Of a stretch of 64,000 nucleotides of DNA, positions 26,134 through 35,712 are shown piece by piece. The stretch is taken from assembly GCF_018100785.1 (NCBI RefSeq), contig NZ_JAGJEC010000001.1, positions 1 through 64,000 on the forward strand, given 5' to 3'. This DNA is from Maribacter sp. MMG018 (GTDB lineage: Bacteria; Bacteroidota; Bacteroidia; Flavobacteriales; Flavobacteriaceae). The position numbers were made by a program, and so were the translations under genes. The first letter of the stretch is position 1. Every line of letters begins with the position of its first letter. Under the pieces are notes generated by a model, which saw nothing but the letters and a program-made list of their open reading frames with translations, was not told the origin of the DNA and did not search any database.

Positions 26134-27198
26134 ATGAAGAATATAGAAAGTTCGGTATTTAAGATAAATACTGCAAACGGCACGGGCACAGGTTTTTACA
26201 ATAAAGAAAATGATATTATCATCACAAACTACCACGTGGTGGCGGGTTGTCATACCGTTAGCCTGGAAGGGAAAGATAAAAACAGGTACTTGACCCAAGT
26301 GCTTTATGTAAATCCGGGAAAGGACATTGCGTTTTTGCGAGCTAACGACCTTCCAAAACCTATTGAAACGGTGGTAATTGAACATCGGACAGAATCAAAA
26401 TCAAGAGACAAGGTGATTGTCTTGGGCTATCCTTACGGTATGCCATTTACAGTTACCGAAGGTATTGTTTCAAATCCACGCCAAAGTATAGGAGGCAACT
26501 ATTATATTCAAACGGACGCCGCCATCAATCCAGGAAATAGCGGTGGGCCGGTAATCAATGAAAAAGGGGAGTTAATGGGGATTGTGACCTCAAAATTTTC
26601 CGATGCCGACAACATGGGTTTTGCCATTCCCATGGAAACCCTTCGGGAAGAATTAACGATAGTCAATGATATGTCGGATGCCTTTACCCTTGGTTGTTCC
26701 AACTGTGGGGGACTTATTGAAGAAAAGACCGATTACTGCCCCAATTGTGGCACACTTGTAGACGAAAAATTATTCGAAGAAATGGAACTTTCCGATTTCA
26801 GTCTAAAGGTGGAGGAAGCCATATCCAAACTCGATATCAATCCCATTTTGGCAAGGTCGGGCAGAGAGCGTTGGTATTTTCACCAAGGCAGTGCAGAGAT
26901 ACGCATATTCGTTTATGACAACAATTATCTATTCGCTACCTCTCCCCTAAACGACTTGCCCCGTAAAAATCTGGCTGAGATTTATGAGTACATCCTAACC
27001 GCGGATATGGGTCCGCATCGATTGTCCATTTCCGATAATCAGATCTACTTATCGTATCGCATCCATATCAGTGATTTGTATTCCGACCATAAAAATGAAA
27101 TTCTGGAATGTCTGGCCCAGCTTGCCACCAAAGCCGATGAACTGGACAATACATTTGTAAACGATTTTGGAGCGGAAATGACACATTACAGCAAATAG
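26134..27198 (+). CDS. Trypsin-like serine protease with zinc ribbon and C-terminal sensor-like domain
   Basis: A 354-residue cytoplasmic protein (no signal peptide). Residues 1-180 are an S1C/DegP-like protease domain with triad His34 (TNYHVV), Asp64 (KDIAFL) and Ser136 (GNSGGP). A zinc ribbon follows (Cys188, Cys191, Cys202, Cys205). The C-terminal 140 residues (DLSLKVEEAI-like helix, WYFHQGSAEIRIFVY, LFATSPLNDLP) look like a YbjN/type III chaperone-type domain. Absence of an export signal is unusual for trypsin-like proteases and suggests an intracellular regulated protease. It sits in an operon with YbjN-like, LemA, DUF1266 and DUF3137 genes. Confidence 0.85.
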   Translation: MKNIESSVFKINTANGTGTGFYNKENDIIITNYHVVAGCHTVSLEGKDKNRYLTQVLYVNPGKDIAFLRANDLPKPIETVVIEHRTESKSRDKVIVLGYPYGMPFTVTEGIVSNPRQSIGGNYYIQTDAAINPGNSGGPVINEKGELMGIVTSKFSDADNMGFAIPMETLREELTIVNDMSDAFTLGCSNCGGLIEEKTDYCPNCGTLVDEKLFEEMELSDFSLKVEEAISKLDINPILARSGRERWYFHQGSAEIRIFVYDNNYLFATSPLNDLPRKNLAEIYEYILTADMGPHRLSISDNQIYLSYRIHISDLYSDHKNEILECLAQLATKADELDNTFVNDFGAEMTHYSK

Positions 27199-27250
27199 TG
27201 CTACGAAAGCCAAAAATTATTACTTGAAACAGGTAAACTTGAAAGGATCA

Positions 27251-28363
27251 ATGGTTCCACAATATAATATTTCACAGCATGGCACATTCTTAATAAAGTT
27301 TAGTGCTATGCTGTTCATTGCCCTATTATTTGTTTCATGTAAAGCATTAGTGCCAACTTCTGGAGAAAAAGTAGTTTTTAAGAAATTGGATTCCGTAATG
27401 TATCCATTTCAAGAAATAACGAATGAGAATGGTTCAAAATCAGTTTCTGATTTGCTTGAAGAAAAAGAAATCGTGCTTTTAGACGATTGGAGAAAGTCAA
27501 CATCAATTTTAGCAAATTTTATTCAAGCGGAGTGCGCGGGCTGCTCCAACCGAACAGCAGACCTAAAACCCCTTTATAAAGCAGAAAAAGGAAAGTTTAT
27601 CCATTTTGGAATTCAAAACGAGATGGGTGTTGAAAATTGGGTTTTTAAGAAAAACGGACGATTTATGACCCGTTTTTACATGTTTCAAGGCGAAACACAA
27701 GAAAAAATCAACGAAGAACTAAAAGACTTTCGAAATATAGATTATGTGTTGGAAAGTGTTTATCCAATCGAAATCAATACTAAAAATGCTTACCTAGAAC
27801 ATGTATCATATGCTCATGGTTTAGAAGCTGATAAGCAATGGTACAAAACCATATATCCAACAAAAATCAGCTATGCTATAGACTTAAAGCAAAAAAATCC
27901 CGTTTTAAGATTTATGTTCAAAGGTGGATTGTACTCGTATCAAAAACCTAATAAAAATGGGCAAAATCAAATCATCAACTTTGTGGAGCCCTCTTTTTAC
28001 GCAAATGCTGTAACTATTGATGAGCCTCAATCCTATTCTTCCCTTACCGATGCCTTTTATGCCAATGCCACCTTTTTCTTGTTCTTTTTGGAGGAAGATG
28101 CCGAAGTTTCAATCCGTATGAAGTCAAAGATAAAGGGTATGGATTTCCGTTTCTCCGTGCTAGAAAACAATGGTTTTTTCACCATGGAAGAATACCTCAA
28201 CAAAAAGGGAAAATTACATGGTCAATATCGAGAAAAATTAAAGAAGGGAGGGTACTTGATCCGGGTTGCACATGAGAGTGCTGATTTCATGCAAAACCCA
28301 TTGTATACCGTTGAGATAGATAAAGTAAATGTTCATTTTCCTAATAATCCAAAAAGCCATTGA
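27251..28363 (+). CDS. Lipoprotein of unknown function
   Basis: ATG 27251 gives a leader whose hydrophobic core (SAMLFIALLFVSC) ends in a lipid-accepting Cys; ATG 27308 is an alternative. The mature part of about 340 residues has an ECAGC pair early on and several beta-rich segments ending with 'GGYLIRVAHESADFMQNPLYTVEID', which resembles the bacterial pre-peptidase / beta-sandwich pattern. No family is assigned. It follows the protease gene by 52 bases. Confidence 0.68.
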   Translation: MVPQYNISQHGTFLIKFSAMLFIALLFVSCKALVPTSGEKVVFKKLDSVMYPFQEITNENGSKSVSDLLEEKEIVLLDDWRKSTSILANFIQAECAGCSNRTADLKPLYKAEKGKFIHFGIQNEMGVENWVFKKNGRFMTRFYMFQGETQEKINEELKDFRNIDYVLESVYPIEINTKNAYLEHVSYAHGLEADKQWYKTIYPTKISYAIDLKQKNPVLRFMFKGGLYSYQKPNKNGQNQIINFVEPSFYANAVTIDEPQSYSSLTDAFYANATFFLFFLEEDAEVSIRMKSKIKGMDFRFSVLENNGFFTMEEYLNKKGKLHGQYREKLKKGGYLIRVAHESADFMQNPLYTVEIDKVNVHFPNNPKSH

Positions 28364-28394
28364 GTTATTTTAATATTAAAAATAAGCCAACGTT

Positions 28395-29012
28395 GTGTTC
28401 ATACTAGTCATTGCCATACTGATTATTGTAGCAATTCTGCTATTGATCCTTGCCTTTAGGTTTTTCAAGTGGACCTTAAAAAGCAAAAGACGGGTTCAGG
28501 CAGTTTTGGCCGTGTTGGTATTTGGTGCGACGGGACTGGTAATCCACCACTTCTTTTTTAAGGATATGCGGTTTATTCAGTCAAACGTATATCCCAATTT
28601 GTATTTGGTAAAATATCCGGATAAAGATTATTCCGTAGTACAGAATGCCATACAAGAAAAAATAAAGGTGCACCTACGGACAGAGCATAAAACCGGAAAA
28701 CCACTTTCGTATACCGGCGAAAATGGGATTTATTTTTATGAATACGGGGGAACGACATTTGGTTTTATTGGGGAAGCTGGCACAGGCTATTTTATTGACC
28801 ATGAAGAAGATTTTGGGGGCTTTGTAAGCGAAGAACTGGGTATGTACCGGGATTACCGCTTGGCTGAGTTTTATTATGACCCATGCCTAAATGATTCAAC
28901 CCTATACTGTGGCGAAATCAATTACTTCAAAGAAGGTGAATTCTTCAAAGCCGATAGCCTAAAGAATATTTTTTCAAATGGTATTTATCCTAAAACAAAA
29001 CGTGTAAAATGA
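28395..29012 (+). CDS. Membrane protein of unknown function
   Basis: A 205-residue protein from GTG 28395 (no better start is in frame). Two hydrophobic helices (about residues 2-24 and 37-55) are followed by a soluble part with many Tyr and acidic residues (EYGGTTFGFIGEAGTGYFID). No family is recognised. It overlaps the next gene by four bases (ATGA), indicating translational coupling. Confidence 0.65.
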   Translation: MFILVIAILIIVAILLLILAFRFFKWTLKSKRRVQAVLAVLVFGATGLVIHHFFFKDMRFIQSNVYPNLYLVKYPDKDYSVVQNAIQEKIKVHLRTEHKTGKPLSYTGENGIYFYEYGGTTFGFIGEAGTGYFIDHEEDFGGFVSEELGMYRDYRLAEFYYDPCLNDSTLYCGEINYFKEGEFFKADSLKNIFSNGIYPKTKRVK

Positions 29013-30181
29013 AGTTTCAAGTTGTATTTCTAGCAATCTTATTACTGTCTTGTGGTCAGGAGAACAAGCGCGCTGAAAAAGAGCAAAAAGCTAAAGATTC
29101 GGTGAATGCCCTCTTTATGGAAGCTTCAGAAAACTTAAACGCGGACGAATGGGAAGCTCCAGCTGGGGCTCAAGAAAAAAGTCCAATGGAAATCAGCATC
29201 CTAAACCTGTATAAATCCATGGAAGATAAGGATGAAGAAGAATTTCTACGGCAGTTTCCTCAAGATTTTGAACAGTTTCAAAGCTATTTTGGCTGGGATA
29301 CACCAAATGACGCTCCCCATGAACTTTACGAACACAGTGTACATTATATCGAATACTTGTTTTATCTGCTGCGAACCAACAAATACCCTAGTTATGAAAA
29401 AAACATTATCCGTATTTGTGAGAACGGACAATGGGAAGCAGATGGGGTCAACTACTTTCAACACCATGTGCTAAACTATTTAAGGGAATACAAAAAATAT
29501 TACCTGATAAACGAGCTAAGTAACGAAAAGGCAAAATCGGTGCTATTCTTTCTCTTTGACGGGCCACATCCAAAATTTGATGCTGATTTTGCATCCCATT
29601 TAACTACTTCGAAAAAACAGATTTTAGAAGATTTATTTGAAACAGCGTTTTTTGATGACAATGAAAATCCGGACCCATTTCCAGATGACCGAACCAATGG
29701 CACCTACACCTTATCGGATTACATGGAAAACGAGCACTTTTTTATCAGGGATATTGACATCAACAACGATGGCATAGTCGATAAAATAGTAAGTGCAGGG
29801 CCTTATCAAGGAGACGAACTATTGCTCTTTAAAAATGAAGGGGAAGCATACCAATTCGCTTTAAAAACCACCAATTTTTCTGAAGATGGAGGCAATCAAA
29901 TTGTTGATGTGGTCGCAGAACCCGATGGTTTTTTCATTAAAACTGCCTTTCCTGATGGCGGACTAAACGAGGCCTACCATCACATAGCCTTTAACAAGAA
30001 TAGTTGGATACTGACCAATTCGGTCTACAGAACCCGAAACGGCAATCAAAAAGATGCTTTTATCTATGTATGCGATGTAGCGCAAGGACTAGATATGGCC
30101 GACACCCATTTTTTTGAGAAACTAAAGGGGATGCCCGATGAAGTTGAAAAAGACACTGTTTGCACGAAAGAAATGTTATAG
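29009..30181 (+). CDS. Lipoprotein with FG-GAP-like segment
   Basis: A 390-residue protein starting with a lipoprotein leader (MKFQVVFLAILLLSC). The N-terminal 200 residues are helical and acidic. A single DIDINNDGIVDKIVSAG segment near residue 245 resembles FG-GAP/VCBS Ca-binding loops found in Bacteroidota exported proteins. Translationally coupled to its upstream neighbour, with the next gene starting one base after its stop. The overall family is not recognised. Confidence 0.7.
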   Translation: MKFQVVFLAILLLSCGQENKRAEKEQKAKDSVNALFMEASENLNADEWEAPAGAQEKSPMEISILNLYKSMEDKDEEEFLRQFPQDFEQFQSYFGWDTPNDAPHELYEHSVHYIEYLFYLLRTNKYPSYEKNIIRICENGQWEADGVNYFQHHVLNYLREYKKYYLINELSNEKAKSVLFFLFDGPHPKFDADFASHLTTSKKQILEDLFETAFFDDNENPDPFPDDRTNGTYTLSDYMENEHFFIRDIDINNDGIVDKIVSAGPYQGDELLLFKNEGEAYQFALKTTNFSEDGGNQIVDVVAEPDGFFIKTAFPDGGLNEAYHHIAFNKNSWILTNSVYRTRNGNQKDAFIYVCDVAQGLDMADTHFFEKLKGMPDEVEKDTVCTKEML

Positions 30182-30523
30182 ATGCGAATTTTAAAATACA
30201 TATTGGCCTATCTATTTTGGACGCTGTTGTGCCTGTTCATAGGCATTGGCTATATGCGTTTGGTCTTAGGAGCCAATACGGTAAACGAAGAAGGATTGGG
30301 CTATTTGCTACATCTATTTTATGATATAGGGATGATTCAAGTTGGTCTGTGGGTTGGGAGCGCCATTGCATTATGCTTCGTGTTGTTAGATATTTTTTAC
30401 CTACGAAAGAAACTGAAAAACAACCCGAAAAGGACGGTTATCCGTTTGGCGGTATTGCTAATGATTACTGTACTCGTTTCCATAGTGCATTATTTACTCG
30501 AAAAAGTGATTGACGTAATATAG
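30182..30523 (+). CDS. Three-helix membrane protein of unknown function
   Basis: A 113-residue protein with hydrophobic segments near residues 6-26, 47-70 and 85-105 and a Lys/Arg-rich cytoplasmic loop. The start codon follows the preceding stop directly, so translation is probably coupled. No family is recognised. Confidence 0.68.
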   Translation: MRILKYILAYLFWTLLCLFIGIGYMRLVLGANTVNEEGLGYLLHLFYDIGMIQVGLWVGSAIALCFVLLDIFYLRKKLKNNPKRTVIRLAVLLMITVLVSIVHYLLEKVIDVI

Positions 30524-30572
30524 TATAAGAAACTAAAAACAGTGGATTTATATAAACCATAATCGGCATTAA

Positions 30573-32462
30573 ATGAAAATTCAATATCACATAGCCATAC
30601 TAGTACTTACAATCTCCTGTGGCCATGGCTCCAAAACGAAAAAAAAACCGGAGATCGAAACCCAAGGCGCCGTTGAAATCATTGAAACGGCTTTGGACAC
30701 CTTACCTAAGAGCGTGCATTTAGATTTTGCCGAAGTAATTGCCAACAGCCAAACTAAAAAATTGCCACACATCGAAGACACGAATTTTGACAGTTTTATC
30801 GATGAAGACGATTATGATGAGGTAGATGCCAAAGCTTTGAAACTGGACCAAATCTATCCTGATTTTAATTCGGAAGGTCATAATTACAGGGCGATCACCA
30901 TCTATAAGATACCTGTGAATACAAATTTTCACACCATTGTAACAACCATTCAACACGGAGACCATGAAATGGAGACGATTATAATCAATTATGATACGGA
31001 GGGGAACATCATAGACCACAAACAAGTAGCTTTCGATGAAATAGCCGAAGGCATGTCCAGGACTGTCTCCCGAATTAGCGAAAGCAAACTAACGGTAAAC
31101 AAAATATTTTGGGGCAACACCAAAGAAGTAGAAGAAATTGAATATGAAATTAGGGGGAATGGCACCATTGAAAAAGTAAGTGTCAAAAGATTGAACGATT
31201 CCTTTAAAAATTTTGCACTGATCGATGGCGTTTTAACGGACCTAAATTTGGATTGGGTGCAAACAAAGACCGATTTGATCACTACTCTGGAAACCCCAGA
31301 CAATCCCAACGAAAGCATTGTGGTCATCCCAGAAGTCGTGGATGAAGGCGAACAGTATTTTGACCTCAACAGCCACATTGTTATTGCGGACAACCGTTCT
31401 GGAAAAATAATGAACAAGTACTTTGAAAGTCACCAGACCAACCAATGGATTTCTGATGCCATTGAGTTAAATGAAATTCAGATTGCCCCAAATTTACTTG
31501 AGATTACTGAAAACAAAGTGGCTTTCGGCTTGTACGTTTCCTACTTCGGACACTCAAGGGTCAATCCATACCAAAATAAAACACTGTCCCTTTTCATGAA
31601 ATCAAAAGATAGTTTGATCAAGGTGCTTGCCAATTATACCGTTGCCATGAATCGTGGAGAATGGGATGAGGATTGTGACGGAAGATTTAAAGATGAAGAA
31701 AAAGCGGTGGTGATGAGCACTAAGAAGACCAATGACCATTTTGATATTCTGATAAACAACAAGATAACCGAAACCAAGATGTTTAAAGATAATGATGGGG
31801 AATGCCAAACAGAAAAATTCTTTCATGTTAAAAACAATGTCTTGAAATTCAATGGAAGTACGTATACCGAACATGATTCTGGGGCCATTTTATTTTCCGA
31901 GTACGATCCAGAAAAATTGGAGGGCATTCACATAGATAGGTTTGATGTAGATCACGCCTATCAGTTGGAGGCATTCAAAATAGCAGCAGGAAACTATAAA
32001 CCAGAAAACGGACGAACCGTAGCCCCAGATACTGAAACGGATTGGGGCGATAGACTTTTAATGTTGGATGCATCCAACAAAATAGTATACCGATCGAAAG
32101 GTATAGGTGATGCCTATCTATTTGAGCCCCATTTTTATAAAAGCAACGCATCGGACAAAGTCATTATTATTTGTCAAATGGCATTTGAATATCCATTTGG
32201 AGGTGAGGCTTTTATTCTTGAAAACGGAACCCTGAAGTCTATAGGAACCCTTGACATTGAACCCTATGATGAAAATTTGGATAATTATTTGACAGATGTT
32301 TTAGAGATAAATGAAATAGAAGGTAGCCTTGTTTTCGCCCTCAAATCTGAAGAAGTGATTCTAAAGCCTGGTTCAGAAGACACGCTTAAGACCAACAAAA
32401 ATGTCATTTACGTGTATCAAAACAACGAATTGGCGTTGAAACAAATTAGAAATGAATTTTAG
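30573..32462 (+). CDS. Large lipoprotein of unknown function
   Basis: A 629-residue protein with a short lipoprotein leader (MKIQYHIAILVLTISC). The mature chain is acidic and appears beta-rich, with scattered Asp/Glu-Asn loops (WDEDCDGRFKDE, KDNDGECQTEKF). Two Cys-containing loops near residues 363-412 might form a disulfide. No known domain is recognised. It overlaps the next gene by 11 bases, continuing the tight operon spacing. Confidence 0.68.
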   Translation: MKIQYHIAILVLTISCGHGSKTKKKPEIETQGAVEIIETALDTLPKSVHLDFAEVIANSQTKKLPHIEDTNFDSFIDEDDYDEVDAKALKLDQIYPDFNSEGHNYRAITIYKIPVNTNFHTIVTTIQHGDHEMETIIINYDTEGNIIDHKQVAFDEIAEGMSRTVSRISESKLTVNKIFWGNTKEVEEIEYEIRGNGTIEKVSVKRLNDSFKNFALIDGVLTDLNLDWVQTKTDLITTLETPDNPNESIVVIPEVVDEGEQYFDLNSHIVIADNRSGKIMNKYFESHQTNQWISDAIELNEIQIAPNLLEITENKVAFGLYVSYFGHSRVNPYQNKTLSLFMKSKDSLIKVLANYTVAMNRGEWDEDCDGRFKDEEKAVVMSTKKTNDHFDILINNKITETKMFKDNDGECQTEKFFHVKNNVLKFNGSTYTEHDSGAILFSEYDPEKLEGIHIDRFDVDHAYQLEAFKIAAGNYKPENGRTVAPDTETDWGDRLLMLDASNKIVYRSKGIGDAYLFEPHFYKSNASDKVIIICQMAFEYPFGGEAFILENGTLKSIGTLDIEPYDENLDNYLTDVLEINEIEGSLVFALKSEEVILKPGSEDTLKTNKNVIYVYQNNELALKQIRNEF

Positions 32463-33174
32463 GAACATAGCATTTTTGATGGCATTCTTTTTGGTTCAGG
32501 TGTTTTACGCCCAAAGTGGACCTATGCTGCCGGAGCTGCCCGCCAAGGGAAGGTCAATGCAAAATATAATCCCGACCAATTGGAAAATTTTATCTAAAGC
32601 TTCAGGAGATCTAAACGGAGACGGTTATAAAGACATCGTGTTTGCGATCGAAAGTCCCATAGAGAAAAAATATGTCTACAAGGACAGTTCAGATAGCGAT
32701 ACGCTACACATTAACCCGAGGATATTGGGTATCTACTTTGGCAAACGCAATGGAAAATTCAAGAAAGTGCTTCAATCCAACGCGTTTATCATTAACCAAA
32801 ATACACCCACGATGGAAGAACCTTTTAAAGGGCTTCAAATTCTTCCAAATGGTGAATTACAGATAGATTTCTATATATGGCCATGTCGCGAATGTACAAC
32901 ATGGTCTTCCCACGAATACATTTTCAGGTTTCAAAATAGAGCTTTTGAATTGGTCGAATATAAGGAAAGTGCTGCCCAAAGGGTATCGGGTGAAGAAATG
33001 AATTATAGCATCGATTTTCAAAATAAAACACTGAAAATGATAACCGAAACCCGCAATGAGGACGATGAGCGTGAATATAAGGAGACCTTACAAAAATTTG
33101 AGTTAGATCACTTAAAAACAATCCAGTCTTTGGGTAAACCCTTTGAGTGGGAATTTCAACAGTTACGCATATAA
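32452..33174 (+). CDS. Exported FG-GAP/VCBS-like protein
   Basis: A 240-residue protein with a signal peptide (MNFRNIAFLMAFFLVQVFYAQ). A single 'SGDLNGDGYKDIVFAIE' segment near residues 50-66 is a textbook FG-GAP/VCBS Ca-binding loop. A WPCRECTTWSSHEY segment later carries two Cys. Proteins of this layout are abundant in Bacteroidota, without a defined function. ATG 32452 lies inside the end of the preceding gene. Confidence 0.75.
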   Translation: MNFRNIAFLMAFFLVQVFYAQSGPMLPELPAKGRSMQNIIPTNWKILSKASGDLNGDGYKDIVFAIESPIEKKYVYKDSSDSDTLHINPRILGIYFGKRNGKFKKVLQSNAFIINQNTPTMEEPFKGLQILPNGELQIDFYIWPCRECTTWSSHEYIFRFQNRAFELVEYKESAAQRVSGEEMNYSIDFQNKTLKMITETRNEDDEREYKETLQKFELDHLKTIQSLGKPFEWEFQQLRI

Positions 33175-33192
33175 CCATTTAAAAAAAGTAAT

Positions 33193-33753
33193 ATGAAAAT
33201 CATTATCGCCATTGCAATTCTAGCACTTATCGGGCTAACTGGCATTATTGTCAACAACCGGATAATTGGTAAAAAAAATCAAATCAAACAAGCCTTTGGC
33301 AGCATTGAGATTTATCTTAAAAAAAGGTTTGATTTGATTCCGAACCTTATCGCCATGCTCAACAAATATCTGGCGCATGAAAAGGAAACCTTGCTAAAGA
33401 TCACAGAACTACGCAGTACTGTTGAAAAAGCCTCTGGGGCGAACGAAAAAATAAAGGCCTCAAACGAGCTAACGCATATTATTGGCGGGTTGAACATCAA
33501 CGTGGAAAACTACCCCGATTTAAAGGCCGACAAGCAATTCACGAACATCCAGTATGAACTTTCTGATATTGAAGACCAGATATCCGCGGCACGACGTGCC
33601 TATAATGCGGCGGTCACCAGCTATAACAATACCATAGAAATGTTTCCCGCAAGTATTATCGCGGGTATTCGAAAAGACCAACCCGGTACGCTATTGGAAA
33701 TTCCAAAAGCGGAACAAAAAGAAATCAACGTTAATCAATTTTTAAAACCATAA
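33193..33753 (+). CDS. lemA: LemA family protein
   Basis: The 186-residue protein matches LemA: an N-terminal membrane helix (residues 2-20), then 'NNRIIGKKNQIKQAFGSIEIYLKKRFDLIPNLIAMLNKYL', a long helical hairpin, and 'QYELSDIEDQISAARRAYNAAVTSYNNTIEMFPASIIA' near the end. LemA proteins are membrane-anchored helical bundles of unclear role. They are often encoded beside TPM-domain or DUF3137 proteins, as here (DUF3137 lies 0.8 kb downstream). Confidence 0.93.
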   Translation: MKIIIAIAILALIGLTGIIVNNRIIGKKNQIKQAFGSIEIYLKKRFDLIPNLIAMLNKYLAHEKETLLKITELRSTVEKASGANEKIKASNELTHIIGGLNINVENYPDLKADKQFTNIQYELSDIEDQISAARRAYNAAVTSYNNTIEMFPASIIAGIRKDQPGTLLEIPKAEQKEINVNQFLKP

Positions 33754-33756
33754 ATC

Positions 33757-34563
33757 ATGCAAATGTTCGAAAACTTACCCTGGTACGGTTATGTGATACT
33801 GGCCATCGCTATTGCTTCTTATGCCATTCGTTATTTTAAAATTGGAAAGAAAGAATACGATGCCCCGGCCAAGACGAAGGCGAAATTTAGAAAGTCGCCA
33901 AACAGTAATCTCAATCAAGAACAATTATTTGGCTTAGCCTTGTATACGCCCATAGCCGAATGGTGGAAAGCCAACACCAACACCCTATCATTTCTCACTG
34001 CCAAAGATGTTAAGCCCTATCTGGAAGGTTGGGGCATTGATACCGTGGAAGGGTATTGGGGTTTGACCGAGTATTTTATGAAAGATGGTCGCCGATGGTA
34101 CTTTGATTTTATCCAAGGAATGATTGAAAACGAACCTCAAGAAAAATGGGGCGAACTAATGGATCAAAAATTCGGCAGTAATGAGCGGGCCCATCGTTAT
34201 TTGAAAACGTTAAGTTCTGGAGAAGCCCTAAACAGTTTAAAGCAAAAAGGCATCATCCTTTTTGATTCCGAATTAAAGCTTGGTGTGGCAGGTTATGATG
34301 CGGCAGTATTGGTCGGGCAGGCACGTAAAGCCTATACCGGCAATCTTATTTCTGAGGAAGAAGCCTGGAAGGTCATCAATTTTGCCAAAGCATTGGCCTT
34401 GCAACATTTTTCTTCTTGGGAAGATTTTGGAAAAAGCTTTGCCCTTGGTTTTGCCATAGATATAAGTGCCGATTCCAGTACGTACAAAGAAGAAGTATTC
34501 CACCTTTACAAACAGGTTTTGGAAAGCCCAGACAGTCCGTGGAACACCATAAAATGGCCATAA
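33757..34563 (+). CDS. DUF1266 domain protein with N-terminal membrane anchor
   Basis: A 268-residue protein with one N-terminal helix (about residues 7-25). The C-terminal half has DUF1266 features: 'GVAGYDAAVLVGQARKAYTGNLISEEEAWKVINFAKALALQHFSSWEDFGKSFALGFAID', matching the family's 'D-x-x-R-x-x-x-x-x-R-x-x-Y-x-G-x-x-x-x-E-A-W' and 'SSW-x-x-F-G' pattern. Its function is unknown (Escherichia coli relatives are YbeR/YbeU). It starts 3 bases after the lemA stop. Confidence 0.8.
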   Translation: MQMFENLPWYGYVILAIAIASYAIRYFKIGKKEYDAPAKTKAKFRKSPNSNLNQEQLFGLALYTPIAEWWKANTNTLSFLTAKDVKPYLEGWGIDTVEGYWGLTEYFMKDGRRWYFDFIQGMIENEPQEKWGELMDQKFGSNERAHRYLKTLSSGEALNSLKQKGIILFDSELKLGVAGYDAAVLVGQARKAYTGNLISEEEAWKVINFAKALALQHFSSWEDFGKSFALGFAIDISADSSTYKEEVFHLYKQVLESPDSPWNTIKWP

Positions 34564-34573
34564 TATTAAGATA

Positions 34574-35641
34574 ATGCAAGAGCGCATAGTAGCGGCCTAT
34601 TCCGAAACCAGCAAAGTGTTGGATACGCTTTATAAAAAAAAGAAGCGCACCCTTTTTTTGCAAAGAGTCATGTGGGGCATTACCGGTATGTACCTCATAT
34701 TTATGCTTGCATTGTTGGGCATACAATACATACCAATGCTCGAAAATACTTCTTTGGCTTTTTTGGATGTATTTAAGCCTACACCCACCAATCCCTACGC
34801 ATCCCTCTATCCAATAATGGGGCTGATGGTCCTTTTATATCCGACCACCATCTTTTTTACCAGGGCATTTCAAAAATTTAAAACCACGGAACAGAAAACC
34901 ATTGCTAAAATGGTCAAAATGCTGTTTCCACAGGTTGAGTTTACCCAAGGTGCAATGGCCCCAACCAATGAAGTGGCAAAAAGCAAATTATTCCCTTGGA
35001 TAAAGGAAGAAGCACCAGTTTATAGTTACGGGCAGATTAGAGGAAGAACCAATGATACAGAAATAAACATAACGGACTTGGGCATTGTGGAAAACAATGT
35101 AGCCAACAAGTTTTTGGGTATATTAATGCGTATTCCCGTTCTAAATATGTTAGGCGTTATGTACCAGACCGTATTCAAGAATATGGTAACCAAAAAATTA
35201 GCTGACAACACCAACTATTCTTTCCGGGGTATGTTCTGTTGGTTGCGGTTTAAAAAGAAATTGAACGGCCATACGGTGGTATTGTCCAAAAACCAAATGA
35301 CAAAATTGGACCGATTGGCCAGTTTTAATTTTAAGGAAGAGCAGGAAATACATTTGGAAGATCCAAGGTTTACCAGCAAGTTTATGGTGTACGGTACCGA
35401 CCAAGTGGAGGCCCGTTATGTTCTATCTGCTTCAATCATGGAAAAAATTGTTGCTTTAAAAGAAGAATTTGACCGACCCATATCGATGTCTTTTCAAAAT
35501 AGACAAATGTATATGGCCGTAAAAAATGCGAATGGGCTGTTTTCATTTCCATCAGGAAAGCTGGACAGTATTAAGCTAGTGGAAGAATTGGCCAATGACA
35601 TTGAAACTGCCTTGGAGATTTCCGAAGAATTAAAATTATAG
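34574..35641 (+). CDS. DUF3137 membrane protein
   Basis: A 355-residue protein with two hydrophobic helices (about residues 30-50 and 77-95). A soluble domain carries 'GQIRGRTNDTEINITDLGI', 'FRGMFCWLRFKKKLNGHTVVL' and the end block 'VYGTDQVEARYVLSASIMEKIVAL', the characteristic order of DUF3137. These proteins are commonly encoded with LemA, as here. It is the last gene of the run that starts at 24495. The array resumes about 70 bases after its stop. Confidence 0.85.
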   Translation: MQERIVAAYSETSKVLDTLYKKKKRTLFLQRVMWGITGMYLIFMLALLGIQYIPMLENTSLAFLDVFKPTPTNPYASLYPIMGLMVLLYPTTIFFTRAFQKFKTTEQKTIAKMVKMLFPQVEFTQGAMAPTNEVAKSKLFPWIKEEAPVYSYGQIRGRTNDTEINITDLGIVENNVANKFLGILMRIPVLNMLGVMYQTVFKNMVTKKLADNTNYSFRGMFCWLRFKKKLNGHTVVLSKNQMTKLDRLASFNFKEEQEIHLEDPRFTSKFMVYGTDQVEARYVLSASIMEKIVALKEEFDRPISMSFQNRQMYMAVKNANGLFSFPSGKLDSIKLVEELANDIETALEISEELKL

Positions 35642-35712
35642 ATTGTGTATTCATCTGATACTATGGGAATTTATTGGTAAAACCGTTTTTTAGATTAGTG
35701 TGACTGAAAAAG

